DNA from: a virus
Reading direction: 5' to 3' (one strand)
Virus record (IMG/VR): IMGVR_UViG_3300030099_000952
Coordinates: 5,182-29,933 of that record
Length of the DNA: 24,752 nucleotides
A program made the position numbers and the translations under genes. This document shows positions 15,382 through 24,276 of this stretch, piece by piece. Position 1 is the stretch's first letter. Each line of letters starts with the position of its first letter. Below the pieces are notes generated by a model. The model was not told the DNA's origin and ran no database searches. It was given only the letters and a program-made list of their open reading frames with translations.

Positions 15382-15559
15382 CTTTTAATCCTTGTCTTGC
15401 TTTGCGTAGTTCCGCAACATACATAGCCACTCTTCTACGAGGTTCTAAATTTTCTGTATCTGTTCTGTCAGAAACATTCCTAGCTAACAAACCACCACCT
15501 TTAGTAATAGGTTTTGGTTTAACCATCTCTAAATTTTTATATGCTAATTTTGCTTCCAT
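15374..15559 (-). CDS. Small basic protein, 61 aa
   Basis: AGGAAAA precedes the ATG at a suitable distance. Basic and probably disordered at the N-terminus (YKNLEMVKPKPITKGGGLLA), helical at the C-terminus (RRRVAMYVAELRKARQGL). It contains GGGLLARN, similar to the GGLMSRR end of the neighbouring 167-residue protein. It is packed between two cluster genes with an 8-base overlap to the next, which supports expression. Function unknown. Confidence 0.55.
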   Translation of the reverse strand: MEAKLAYKNLEMVKPKPITKGGGLLARNVSDRTDTENLEPRRRVAMYVAELRKARQGLKDV

Positions 15560-15573
15560 TTTATTTTCCTGTA

Positions 15574-18500
15574 CTATATACCAAACAAACCACCTAATGC
15601 TGTTTTAGTTAAATCTGTAGTTAATATTTTACCAACTAAACTACCAAAACCACTTGCAGAATTTGCGTCTGCTTTAAACTCTGCAACCTCCAAAGCTTGA
15701 TCTTTTTGTATTTGAGCTATTGCAACTCTAGCATATCTGTCACGTTCATTATCTGCAGATGTCCACGCCCAATGCATATTATCTTTATAAAACTGCCATA
15801 AATTATTATATGCAGTTTGTGAGTATCCTAATAAAGCTTGTGCATTTACTTCATTAGAACGGTTAACAGCTGCTGTATCTGCTGTTGCTATCTGTCTACG
15901 CCACTGTGCATTGGCTTGATCAATAACTAAACGATTTTGTGCGTTGAATTGATCACGTTGATTATTTATTTCAGTATTAAAACGTTCAATAGTATTAACC
16001 TGACCTGCATTAAATTGAGCCTGTGCATTTGCTTGTGCAGCATTAAACTGTGCAGTTTGATTTTGCATATTAGCATAAAACTGATCAACTTGATTCTGTG
16101 AAGTTGCATTAAATTGTTGTGCAGAATTAAGTGCAGCCTGATCTGTAAACAAAGACTGTATACGTTGTTGCGCCTTAAATAATTCTGTAGACTGTTTATT
16201 ATTTAGGTTACTTAAATCAGCTTGCAAAAAGTTCTGTGCATTTTGTACTGCTGCCTGTTGTCTATTGTTTAAATTAGACATATCTAAATTAGCAAGCGCA
16301 GCAGCTTCAGCCAACACCATAGCCTGTGAGTTAGACAGGTTGGTAAGATTCATAGTGTTTGCAATACGTGAGTTCTCTAATGCCACCTGTTGTTCGGCAG
16401 TAAAGTTCATGTTTGCAATGTCAGCAATACGTGCTGCATTAGCCACACGTGACTGAAAGGCTTGATCAAACTCTTGACCTATAAATTTAGCACGTTGCTG
16501 TGCGGCAAGTATCTGTTTTTGTTGTCTGTTAGATAGATTTTGTGCCTCAAACCGAGCTTGTGTAGATGCATCTATCTGTGCAATAGGCAATGCAGACTCC
16601 ATAGCGGCCTGTACAATAGCCTGACCTGCTATGGATGAAGCACCAAGACCTCTAGAAATCATGGCATTAGTAGCTGCTCTCATTGATCCTGCTGCCCATG
16701 CAGGTGTATTACCACCTTCAAACTGTTGTAGCAATCCTTCTAGTTGACCTGCTACTGTAGCTTGTTTACTTGGTTCTGCAGTTGCTGCCTCTAGCTCTTC
16801 AGCAAATTTAGCTGCAGTCTCCGCATTAGCTGCACCCGATATAATTTCACCGTCCTCTACTTTTCTTTGTACAGGATTAGACATTAATATCTCTTTACCT
16901 TGTGCAGCTTTTATATCTGACACAGAGCTTGTAGCTTGCTGCGCTGCATCTATCATAGATACTTGACCTATTTGTGCAGCTTGTGTCTGATCTGCTGCTG
17001 CACGAATAGCACCAGACGCCTCTATAGGCGACATCAGTGCTGCTGTTTGTGCAGTAGGTAAGATAGCTTGTTCAGTTGCTGCAATGCTTGTAGGTAAGGC
17101 AGAAGCACCAGTTACTTGTCCTGAATATGGAGATACAAGCTGACCTTTCTCAAGTTGTGTACCAACAGGAACTACAGTTGCACCTGCAGGTAATCCAGGT
17201 GTCTTAGCTAGTGCCACTTGCACTCCAGTAAGATCTTTTCCTACAAAACTAGGTTGCTGTGGTATATACTGTTGAGCAAGAGCACGTGCATCATACTGCT
17301 GTAAATCTACGGTTGTAGACTCTGGCGTACCACCATTAGCAAACTTTTGTACCATACCACCCTCTGCCATTTGTTTAGCTCTCATGGTATAGTTGTCCAT
17401 CTTTTGTTTTTTATCAGGGTTATCATTTAAAAATTGATCAAAGCCACCCATGTCTTCATTATACCCAAGACTACTTGCTATACGTTGCATGGACTCTGGT
17501 TTAAATCCTCCAAACACACTAGCTGACTGCACAGGCGTTGTGGGTGGCATCATAGCTCCACCTTGATTCATAAATACAGGTCTAAATCCTGTAACTGGTG
17601 AAACTGTAGGTGGGGGTGTAGGTGCAGCAACTGGAGTAAAAGGCAATTGACCTACAGGTTGTTCACCTACTGGATAAAAACCAGATGGAATTGGTGTTGT
17701 AGGTTGACCATTTACAAATGTAATACTAGTGGTCATTCCTGTATCATTACGAAACATACGTACATCATACTGTGACGGTTGTGAAACTGTAGGTTGAGCT
17801 GTGGTAAATCCAAAAGTAGGTGCTTGTGAAGGTTGTACACCCAACATACTTGTTGTTACAGGTTTAGTAAATGTGCCTGTCATAGGGGGAACTACAACTG
17901 GTGCAGTAACACTTGGAACAGTAGGGGTAACAGGTGTAGGTATGCTTGGTGTAGTTACAACTGGTGGAGTAAAAACTGCAGATGTTGGTGGTGTAGGTGT
18001 AGGTGTGCTGGGTGCAGCAGGTGTAGGCGTAGTTCCTACATCAGGAGTTGGTGTAGGCATAGGCATAGGAGTTGGTGTAGGTGCAGGTGTAGGAGTTGGT
18101 TTAGGAGCACTAGGTGCAGGTATATTTGCCTGTCCTGTTAATTTATTTAATAATTCTTGTGCTATTTCAAGATTTCCTGCAGCTTGTGCTGCTTTAATAG
18201 CAGCTATTTGTTGTTCAAAGTCTGCAGGTAAGGGTGCAGCAACTGCAGCCCCAACATCTTTTATTGATAACAAATTATTATTTGCATATGTATTTGCTTC
18301 TACTTCTAGTTCTTCTTTTGTTTTACCTTTTTGTGCAGAAAGAATTGAAGCATGTAAATCTGCTCCTTGTTTAACTACTGCAGCTTCTACACTAAATGGG
18401 TCAGATGATTTAGAAGATATACCTACTACAAATTTATTATAGTCATCTCTACTATTTATATTTACACCTGTACTTTTAGCATAGTTTAAATTAGCTTCAG

Positions 18501-19053
18501 CTATACCTTGTTGAACATTAACAATATCACCATTAGGAAAATATATAATAGCCATACCGTTTCCCAATGAGGATAATCTCATTATGGGAGCACCTGCCTC
18601 TTTTGCAGCATTTTCACCGTTCAACATATTTGTAGGTACAGCATCTGTAGGAGAAGTATCCGATATAGGTGCAGGGATTGGTCCTTCATATTTTAAAGGC
18701 GTTATACCATCTGGCATCATGTATATACCGTTTTTTATAGTAACGCCTTCAAGAGCAGGACTACCTTCATTAAAAGCTTTATCTATATCGGGATTACTAC
18801 CTACTGCTATAGTTGAACCTGTTATATTATCTGCAGGAGCAGGAGCAGGATCTGGTGTTGGAGCAGGAGCAGGATCTGGTGTTGGGGTAGGAGCAGGTGT
18901 ATAATCCACACCTAGTGCATGTCTTTCTTCAAATGTGTCACCTGCTTCATGGTCATAGACTTTACCTGCAGAACTTAAAAGAGTTCCGTCACCTCGGTCT
19001 TCCCAACCAAACTTGTCCATAAGTACTTTTTCTACATTACTTAGTTCTGCCAT
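15574..19053 (-). CDS. Large Pro/Thr- and Gln/Asn/Ala-rich virion protein, 1159 aa
   Basis: Built of distinct parts. Residues 1-51 are a small domain (VEKVLMDKFGWEDRGDGTLL). A Pro linker at 52-74 is made of an 8-residue repeat (TPDPAPAP). A possible folded domain spans about 78-310, and a long Pro/Thr/Val-rich hinge covers 311-395. Residues 396-830 are mixed and include MAEGGMVQKFANGG near 562-575. Residues about 830-1110 are Gln/Asn/Ala-rich helix with recurring NLxNxQ spacings (LSNRQQ, LSNSQA, LNNRQQ, LNNKQS) and QFNA repeats. The C-terminus has aromatic YNNLWQFYKDNMHWAW and ends in GGLFGI. Extended rod or core protein is my best guess. AAGGAA precedes the ATG. No enzyme motif seen. Confidence 0.6.
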   Translation of the reverse strand: MAELSNVEKVLMDKFGWEDRGDGTLLSSAGKVYDHEAGDTFEERHALGVDYTPAPTPTPDPAPAPTPDPAPAPADNITGSTIAVGSNPDIDKAFNEGSPALEGVTIKNGIYMMPDGITPLKYEGPIPAPISDTSPTDAVPTNMLNGENAAKEAGAPIMRLSSLGNGMAIIYFPNGDIVNVQQGIAEANLNYAKSTGVNINSRDDYNKFVVGISSKSSDPFSVEAAVVKQGADLHASILSAQKGKTKEELEVEANTYANNNLLSIKDVGAAVAAPLPADFEQQIAAIKAAQAAGNLEIAQELLNKLTGQANIPAPSAPKPTPTPAPTPTPMPMPTPTPDVGTTPTPAAPSTPTPTPPTSAVFTPPVVTTPSIPTPVTPTVPSVTAPVVVPPMTGTFTKPVTTSMLGVQPSQAPTFGFTTAQPTVSQPSQYDVRMFRNDTGMTTSITFVNGQPTTPIPSGFYPVGEQPVGQLPFTPVAAPTPPPTVSPVTGFRPVFMNQGGAMMPPTTPVQSASVFGGFKPESMQRIASSLGYNEDMGGFDQFLNDNPDKKQKMDNYTMRAKQMAEGGMVQKFANGGTPESTTVDLQQYDARALAQQYIPQQPSFVGKDLTGVQVALAKTPGLPAGATVVPVGTQLEKGQLVSPYSGQVTGASALPTSIAATEQAILPTAQTAALMSPIEASGAIRAAADQTQAAQIGQVSMIDAAQQATSSVSDIKAAQGKEILMSNPVQRKVEDGEIISGAANAETAAKFAEELEAATAEPSKQATVAGQLEGLLQQFEGGNTPAWAAGSMRAATNAMISRGLGASSIAGQAIVQAAMESALPIAQIDASTQARFEAQNLSNRQQKQILAAQQRAKFIGQEFDQAFQSRVANAARIADIANMNFTAEQQVALENSRIANTMNLTNLSNSQAMVLAEAAALANLDMSNLNNRQQAAVQNAQNFLQADLSNLNNKQSTELFKAQQRIQSLFTDQAALNSAQQFNATSQNQVDQFYANMQNQTAQFNAAQANAQAQFNAGQVNTIERFNTEINNQRDQFNAQNRLVIDQANAQWRRQIATADTAAVNRSNEVNAQALLGYSQTAYNNLWQFYKDNMHWAWTSADNERDRYARVAIAQIQKDQALEVAEFKADANSASGFGSLVGKILTTDLTKTALGGLFGI
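17990..18122. repeat. GT-rich imperfect hexamer repeat encoding a Pro-Thr hinge
   Basis: The plus strand shows many imperfect copies of GGTGTA, GGTGCA, GGCATA and GGAGTT. On the coding (minus) strand these give the PTPTPAPTPTPMPMPTPTP-type hinge of the 1159-residue protein (residues about 314-358). Low-complexity DNA of this kind can change length by slippage in units of two residues without frameshift. Confidence 0.8.
18836..18883. repeat. Exact 24-base tandem duplication (Pro-rich linker)
   Basis: Two identical 24-base units at 18836-18859 and 18860-18883 (plus strand begins GGAGCAGGAGCAGGATCTGG). They encode two copies of TPDPAPAP in the first linker of the 1159-residue protein. A third, diverged partial copy follows to about 18898. 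Being a multiple of three, gain or loss of a unit keeps frame. Confidence 0.9.
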
Positions 19054-19063
19054 ATCTTATTCC

Positions 19064-19318
19064 TTATTTACCCATTGTCATCCACACTGCACCTGCAATA
19101 AATGTTAGCAGTGCGACAGTGGTTACTTTTACTATTGTTGACCAAACAGATTTACGTGTATCTCTCCATGCCTCTAAAAGACTACGCATTTCTATGATAT
19201 CTTTAGCTGCGTCATCATCAAGTAACCCGATAGAGCGTAGTGCCTCCTTAGCACCACGTCTAGCTGCGTTGTCTAGCATCTCTTCTAGATCTTCAGGGGT
19301 AAGTTTGATGTCACTCAT
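19064..19318 (-). CDS. DUF6127-like protein with C-terminal membrane helix (holin candidate)
   Basis: 84 residues. The N-terminal part is charged and helical (LTPEDLEEMLDNAARRGAKE, then EMRSLLEAWRDTRKS), as in DUF6127 proteins. A single hydrophobic segment at about 59-81 (WSTIVKVTTVALLTFIAGAVW) follows, ending two residues before the stop. Phage and prophage proteins of this shape are often annotated as holin-like because of size and the single anchor. A lysis role is inferred, as no endolysin is visible in the window. Its start overlaps the upstream gene by 8 bases. Confidence 0.62.
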   Translation of the reverse strand: MSDIKLTPEDLEEMLDNAARRGAKEALRSIGLLDDDAAKDIIEMRSLLEAWRDTRKSVWSTIVKVTTVALLTFIAGAVWMTMGK

Positions 19319-19520
19319 CTACATTCTCTAGTGATTTAGATAGCATACTTATAAATGCTTCTCGTCCTACGCTTAGTTGATCAACGTTAAACTTAGCACT
19401 TTTTAATTTACGATCTAAGTCTTGTATATGGTTCAACATACTTCTTTGTTGATCTGTTAAGTCTTCTGCAAAATATTCTTTATTATTAACAATTACTGGG
19501 GTCTTTTTATCTTTTCCCAT
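19311..19520 (-). CDS. Small DUF6447-like protein, 69 aa
   Basis: Sequence order: a lysine-rich start, a short strand (PVIVNNKEYFAEDLTDQQ), then a helix with heptad spacing (LNHIQDLDRKLKSAKFNVDQ) and an AFISMLSKSL end. This resembles the small DUF6447 proteins found in marine phages and bacteria, whose function is unknown. AAAGGAG lies eight bases upstream of the ATG. It has no membrane segment. Its place directly before the holin candidate makes it a possible partner in lysis timing, but that is only context. Confidence 0.55.
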   Translation of the reverse strand: MGKDKKTPVIVNNKEYFAEDLTDQQRSMLNHIQDLDRKLKSAKFNVDQLSVGREAFISMLSKSLENVDE

Positions 19521-19521
19521 T

Positions 19522-20388
19522 TTAGTTCTCCTTTGTGTTATCCTCCAATTGAGGCGTGTTTGTTAAAGATGTTTTATCTAATATGTTAAAACCACGACTG
19601 TTTGCAAAGTCACTTGGGCAGTGTGCCCACTTGTCTGCTAGTTTTTCTAACCATGTTATAGTATGATGATGCTCTGGAGCTTTGCCCTCTTTCATCAATT
19701 CGTTTTCCCACTGAAGGTACGCATATACTTCAGCTTGTGCTTGCGCTGCAGGAATACCTAGATCAAATAAATAGATCATGTTACCTTCGTCAATGACACC
19801 ACCTCTAGGTCTTGCACTGTTGAGTGCTTGCTTCATGCAGGTCATAATGTGATACTTGATTTCTTCTAGCTCGTAGTCTTCTTCTGTTAATTCCTCTTTA
19901 CCTATCTTTTCCATCAGGTTGTCGTACTGGTTCGTAAAGAAGTTTAGTTTACGTACTGCACCCTCAACATAACCACGAGAGCTTGCAGCCTGTGCTTGCT
20001 TCTCATTTATCTTAATCTCTAGCATCTCTTGCTCTAGGGGGTCTGTTTCTTCTAATAGCTTACGTTCTAGCTTCTTTAGTTTTACTTCATCCTTCTTCAT
20101 CTTAAAGTAAGATTCTTGTAGTGCAGCCTTAGTTTTATCTATCTCAGCTAAACTGTGCTTGATAGAACGTATAGGTGTAATAGCTGTAACGTCTAATGTT
20201 ACACTCATCATCTGTGAGTGAGACTTGTAGAAGTTGCTTGATGCTTGTCGTATAGCAGGAGCATGTTCTTTGATGTTAGCCAACATAGATTTGTATTCAG
20301 GCTTTGACATTGGTAGCTGAATGTCTATGTCTTGTGTGACCAGTTGTGTCTGATCCTCGTTATAAGTTTTTGATAAGTCTTTTAACAT
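19522..20388 (-). CDS. Coiled-coil virion-cluster protein, 288 aa
   Basis: An N-terminal polar region is followed by long helices at about 75-165, heavy in Lys/Glu with coiled-coil spacing (EIDKTKAALQESYFKMKKDE; KLKKLERKLLEETDPLEQEM). A more globular C-terminal half follows (LFDLGIPAAQAQAEVYAYLQ, then HHHTITWLEKLADKWAHCP). No catalytic motif. It sits between the DUF7483-repeat protein and the small lysis-region genes. A structural or assembly role, for example tail-fibre chaperone or connector, is possible but not demonstrated. AAAGGA lies upstream of the ATG; the stop is one base from the next start. Confidence 0.6.
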   Translation of the reverse strand: MLKDLSKTYNEDQTQLVTQDIDIQLPMSKPEYKSMLANIKEHAPAIRQASSNFYKSHSQMMSVTLDVTAITPIRSIKHSLAEIDKTKAALQESYFKMKKDEVKLKKLERKLLEETDPLEQEMLEIKINEKQAQAASSRGYVEGAVRKLNFFTNQYDNLMEKIGKEELTEEDYELEEIKYHIMTCMKQALNSARPRGGVIDEGNMIYLFDLGIPAAQAQAEVYAYLQWENELMKEGKAPEHHHTITWLEKLADKWAHCPSDFANSRGFNILDKTSLTNTPQLEDNTKEN

Positions 20389-20402
20389 CTTAATCCTTTG
20401 TG

Positions 20403-22436
20403 TTATGATACTGCTGCTATAGCATAGAATATGTAGTCACCATTAGTAAGACTAGAAGTAGTAGCAAATCCACCTGAGTAAGGATCTATTATATCTGCAT
20501 TTGTAACTTGTGCTGCATCTGAATTTAAAAGATTATACGGATCATTACCTGCAACAATACCGCTAGCATAATCAAATAAATACCAGTCACCTGAACTATC
20601 TGTTCTTTTAAGTATTACTAATGAAGGAGTGTTTCCTGAAAAACCACACGCTACATTTGTAGCTCCACTTTGAGTGAATGAACCAACCTTGGATACACCT
20701 GCTAGGGTAGCGAACAGGTAGGCTATTGGTGAATTTGCAGGGTTTGACACAAGACTAACATTTAAGTCGGTGGCTGTTGTACTTGCCATATAATTAGTGC
20801 TGCCTGATGTAGCATTATTACTATCTATCGTTAAAACACCTGTTGTTGCGCTGTTGTATACATACCAAGAATCTGAAATATCTCTGTATTTCAAAATAAC
20901 TAGATCTGGTTTGACCCCTAGATTATGCTTGACTGAACTAAGGCTTCCTGATGCCCCTGTCCATGCAACTACATCAAAAAAACCTCTGGCTCTTTTCCAC
21001 ATCCAAGCAGAAAAAACAGGATTTGCAGAAAATGGATCCCACGCCCCATTCATATAATCCCAATTAAAAGCAGAGTTACTACTTTCTGCATCGGCTGAGT
21101 TTAGTTTTACTCGGTTCGTACCTACCAATCTAGCATTAGTTAACCAATCTTGAGTGGCTGTAGATTGTCTAGAAAAAATAAAATCAGTAACAAAACCTGA
21201 TATAAAAGCAGGACCAGTACCTGAACTTGATTGCACAGTGTCAATAGCAAACACATCAGAAGCTGCAGTTGGGGTTTGCATACCACCACGTCTAATTGCC
21301 ATGTAGATGTATGTGCCGTTGTTCTCATTATATGCAGTAGCAGACGATGCTAACTTAAAGCCAGTTGGGGTTACTTCAATAAAATCAAAACCATCATCGC
21401 CATTCTCTAAATTAGGATATAAACGTACATCATTTCCTCCAGTAACTAATCCTCTCATGGTATCAACTATATTCCATTGACTTGTGCTGTCTATTCTTTT
21501 TTGAAAAATAAATTGAGGCTCAAAGCCAAGGTTTATAGTTGGTCCATTATCAGCTCCATTACCAGTATAACTCCCACACTTAATTATATCCTGATCTCCA
21601 GATTCACCAAACCCACCGTCATCATCGTTGTGTGCAAAAATGTAGGCAATGTAATTTACTCCACTATCATTTGCAGAATAAGAGGGATTTCCTGCTTTAG
21701 AAAGCGTAATAGTACTACCAGAAACGTGATCTACGCCATTTGCTAAATTAGCCTCTGCACCAGTGTTATTTAATCTTAGTATTTTACCAGTAGAAGCAGA
21801 CCTATGATAAACTTGCCAATCTTCAGTTTCATTTAAACCTTTTATTAAAACCATACCAACATTACCACCTATATTGTGAGATAATGTTCTTGTACTTTCT
21901 CCATCTCCTGACCATGTTTGAATATCAAAAAACTTAGGGGCTTTGCGAAATGTCCAAGAGACATATTCAGTAGATCCAGTACCATAATTTATTGAGTGAT
22001 TGTTTCCTACTGTAAAGCCATTTGCATTAAATTCAAATAAAGATGAAAAACCGCCATATTGTGGAAATTGCTGACTTGTTCGTAAATACTTATCATCACC
22101 TCTAACAGTATCAAATAAAATATGATTAGGAAGACCTGCTCCGTCACCTGGGTCTGTTCTGCCTTTAAGCCAAACCAAACCGCCTTCGTTACTAAGGTCA
22201 ATGCCGTTGGTTATCGTTTGTTCAGACCCTGTTCCAGTATACAAATAAGTTTGAAACAAATTATCAACAAAAGAAGCAGGGTTAACGTTACCTGTAGTAG
22301 GCCAATTACCACCTTTGATAAGATCTAATGCTTCATTGATATCCCACACACCTGATGCTGCACTGTTTTGAAAAGCTCCATCAGGTACTACTTTACTAGC
22401 AGATATAACATTAGCTGTGAAGTCTCTAGTTGTCAT
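20403..22436 (-). CDS. Tail protein of about six DUF7483-like repeats, 677 aa
   Basis: After an N-terminal leader containing GVWDINEALDLI and GGNWP (about 29-47), the rest divides into roughly six copies of a unit of about 100 residues. Each has a strand such as FDIQTWSGDGES or FDVVAWTGASGS, an LSHNIGG or VKHNLGV turn, a core like GMVLIKGLNETEDWQVYHR or DLVILKYRDISDSWYVYNS, and a closing YIAYIFA or YIFYAIA strand. This matches the DUF7483 repeats of marine phage tail proteins, which look like lectin-type beta sandwiches; function is undefined. It lies among repeat-built tail genes, which suggests surface or receptor contact. The start shares a base with the upstream stop. Confidence 0.78.
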   Translation of the reverse strand: MTTRDFTANVISASKVVPDGAFQNSAASGVWDINEALDLIKGGNWPTTGNVNPASFVDNLFQTYLYTGTGSEQTITNGIDLSNEGGLVWLKGRTDPGDGAGLPNHILFDTVRGDDKYLRTSQQFPQYGGFSSLFEFNANGFTVGNNHSINYGTGSTEYVSWTFRKAPKFFDIQTWSGDGESTRTLSHNIGGNVGMVLIKGLNETEDWQVYHRSASTGKILRLNNTGAEANLANGVDHVSGSTITLSKAGNPSYSANDSGVNYIAYIFAHNDDDGGFGESGDQDIIKCGSYTGNGADNGPTINLGFEPQFIFQKRIDSTSQWNIVDTMRGLVTGGNDVRLYPNLENGDDGFDFIEVTPTGFKLASSATAYNENNGTYIYMAIRRGGMQTPTAASDVFAIDTVQSSSGTGPAFISGFVTDFIFSRQSTATQDWLTNARLVGTNRVKLNSADAESSNSAFNWDYMNGAWDPFSANPVFSAWMWKRARGFFDVVAWTGASGSLSSVKHNLGVKPDLVILKYRDISDSWYVYNSATTGVLTIDSNNATSGSTNYMASTTATDLNVSLVSNPANSPIAYLFATLAGVSKVGSFTQSGATNVACGFSGNTPSLVILKRTDSSGDWYLFDYASGIVAGNDPYNLLNSDAAQVTNADIIDPYSGGFATTSSLTNGDYIFYAIAAVS

Positions 22437-23392
22437 TAAGCTATACCTCCATGTGCAGAAGATGTTGCAGCAGAAAATCTACGGCCTTCAACTCCATTTC
22501 CAAAATCTGTGGCATTGCCTGTTGAGGCTATTGTAACAGATTCTATAGTATCTATATAATAGTTTTCTCCTGCTTCTCTACCATTTAGAAACAAGCCTTG
22601 CGTTTTATTTGCTGTGGCAGTAAGCGCATATCTAGCAGCAGTTAAATCACCAAAGTCTGTTGTATTTCCTGTTGAAGCTATGGTTATGTACTGAATTACA
22701 TTTGAAGCACTAGAAGGTATACCACCTCCAAATAGTCCTCTTGTAGAACCTGCACATGCAGAAAGTTGTTGAGTAGCTGCAACTAAGTTACCAAAATCTG
22801 TAACATTACCTGTGCTACCTATTGTTACATATTCCATTACATCTAAATTAGAACCAGAGTTTCCACCACCAATTACAGCCCTAGTTGCACTAGCTAATCC
22901 TGACACATAGTTTTTAGCTGCACTTGCATCTCCAAAGTCTTGTGCGTTACCTGTGGAAGCTATTGTTACGTAATCTATTACGTCACTGTTTGCACTACCT
23001 GTATTTCCACATGCTGTAAGACTACGTGTTGAACTTGATGCTCCTGCTGCACTTCCCCTAGCTACTGTTAAGTCTCCAAAGTCAGCAGTCGTACCTGCAC
23101 TAGCTATAGTAACATATTGTATTACATTATGCCCACTGCCACTAGGATTACCACCAGAAAATAAACCTCTAGTTGAAGAGCCTGATCCTGCAGGTTCTCT
23201 TGCACCAACCCCTACATCACCCCAGTCAGTTGCATTTCCACCACTACCAAAATTTACTGTATCTATTGTGGCAGAGTCATTTGTTGCAGATGTTGTACCC
23301 ATGCCAAAAACAGCAATGTCTGGAGGACTAGGCCAATCTGAAGCATACTGTATCTGTGTTGTGAGTGACCACACGCCATTATAGTTAGGCAT
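22436..23392 (-). CDS. Kelch-like six-repeat tail protein, 318 aa
   Basis: Begins MPNYNGVWSLTTQIQYASDW, with a GVW...WP leader comparable to that of the DUF7483-repeat protein. From about residue 25 there are six repeats of about 48 residues on the pattern STRGLFGGG, a loop, a YVTIASTGNATDFGDL strand pair, then TVAR. The Gly-Gly pair, the aromatic/hydrophobic strand and the closing Arg match kelch-type beta-propeller blades, so a six-bladed propeller is plausible. The protein ends in a half blade (SSAHGGIA), as if closing a ring. It is a paralogue of the next gene upstream. Probable role: receptor binding or decoration of tail fibres, by inference. Its start shares a base with the upstream stop (TAATG). 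Confidence 0.75.
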   Translation of the reverse strand: MPNYNGVWSLTTQIQYASDWPSPPDIAVFGMGTTSATNDSATIDTVNFGSGGNATDWGDVGVGAREPAGSGSSTRGLFSGGNPSGSGHNVIQYVTIASAGTTADFGDLTVARGSAAGASSSTRSLTACGNTGSANSDVIDYVTIASTGNAQDFGDASAAKNYVSGLASATRAVIGGGNSGSNLDVMEYVTIGSTGNVTDFGNLVAATQQLSACAGSTRGLFGGGIPSSASNVIQYITIASTGNTTDFGDLTAARYALTATANKTQGLFLNGREAGENYYIDTIESVTIASTGNATDFGNGVEGRRFSAATSSAHGGIA

Positions 23393-24276
23393 TACTGAAG
23401 TCCTCCACTAGCATTGCAAGAAGCATTTACTGCATACCTCGCTACAGTAAGATCACCAAAGTCTTGTGCGTTACCAGTGGATGCTATTGTAATATAGTCC
23501 ATAGTATTTGTTACAGGGCCTCCTAATCCACCCCCAAAAATGCCTCTTGTATTTGTGCTTGCACCATCAAAATAATGTCTTGCTACAGTAAGATCACCAA
23601 AGTCAGTCGCATTGCCTGTGGAGGCTATAGTAATATAGTCTAAAGTATTTTGAGCACTGCTAGTATAACCACCACCAAAAACACCTCTAGTTGAAGAGTT
23701 TACTGCACCATTACCATATCTAGCTTGTGTTAAATCACCAAAGTCGGTTGCATTGCCTGTGGAGGCTATTGTGACATAATCCATCATGTTTGAATTGCCT
23801 CCTGCATCATAGCCACCCCCAAAAACAGCTCTGGTTGGGCTTGCAACACCTCCTGAAGCATAAGCAGTTGCTACTGTTCTATCTCCAAAATCTGTGGAAT
23901 TACCTGTAGAAGCTATAGTAACATATTCAATAACATTTGAATAACTAGGAATAAGACCACCTGCAACTAATCCTCTGGTTGCATTAGAAGCACCAGAACC
24001 ATTTCCAGTAGCAGCGAGTAAATCACCAAAATCTGTAGCGTTTCCAAGAGTTGCATATGTAAAATATTCAATTATGTTTACATAACCACCGCCTGATGGT
24101 GCGCCCCCTCCTACAACACTTCTTGTTGTCGATCCAAAAGCTCCTGAAATATAATGACGAGAATTACTTAAATTACCAAAATCTGTAGCGTTTCCAAGGG
24201 TTGCTGGAGTAATATAATCAACTGTATCTAAAGAATTTCCTGTTGTTATTTCTAGACCACCGTAGAATAAAGCTCT
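22439..24276 (-). repeat. Tandem kelch-like coding repeats across two adjacent genes
   Basis: Twelve units in all, six in each gene, with a period of about 141-153 bases. The best conserved part is the segment encoding YxTIASTGNATDFGDL (plus strand reads CACCAAAGTC[TA]G...GCATTGCCTGTGGAGGC-type blocks). It offers many short identical stretches for recombination within and between the two genes. The run is interrupted only by the N-terminal parts of each protein. Confidence 0.85.

Noticed and set aside
17801-18442. Open frame of 213 codons on the plus strand, rich in Gly and Val
   Set aside because: It is the antisense image of the Pro/Thr-rich hinge in the 1159-residue minus-strand gene. Repetitive composition keeps stops out; there is no convincing ribosome site and the protein is low-complexity.
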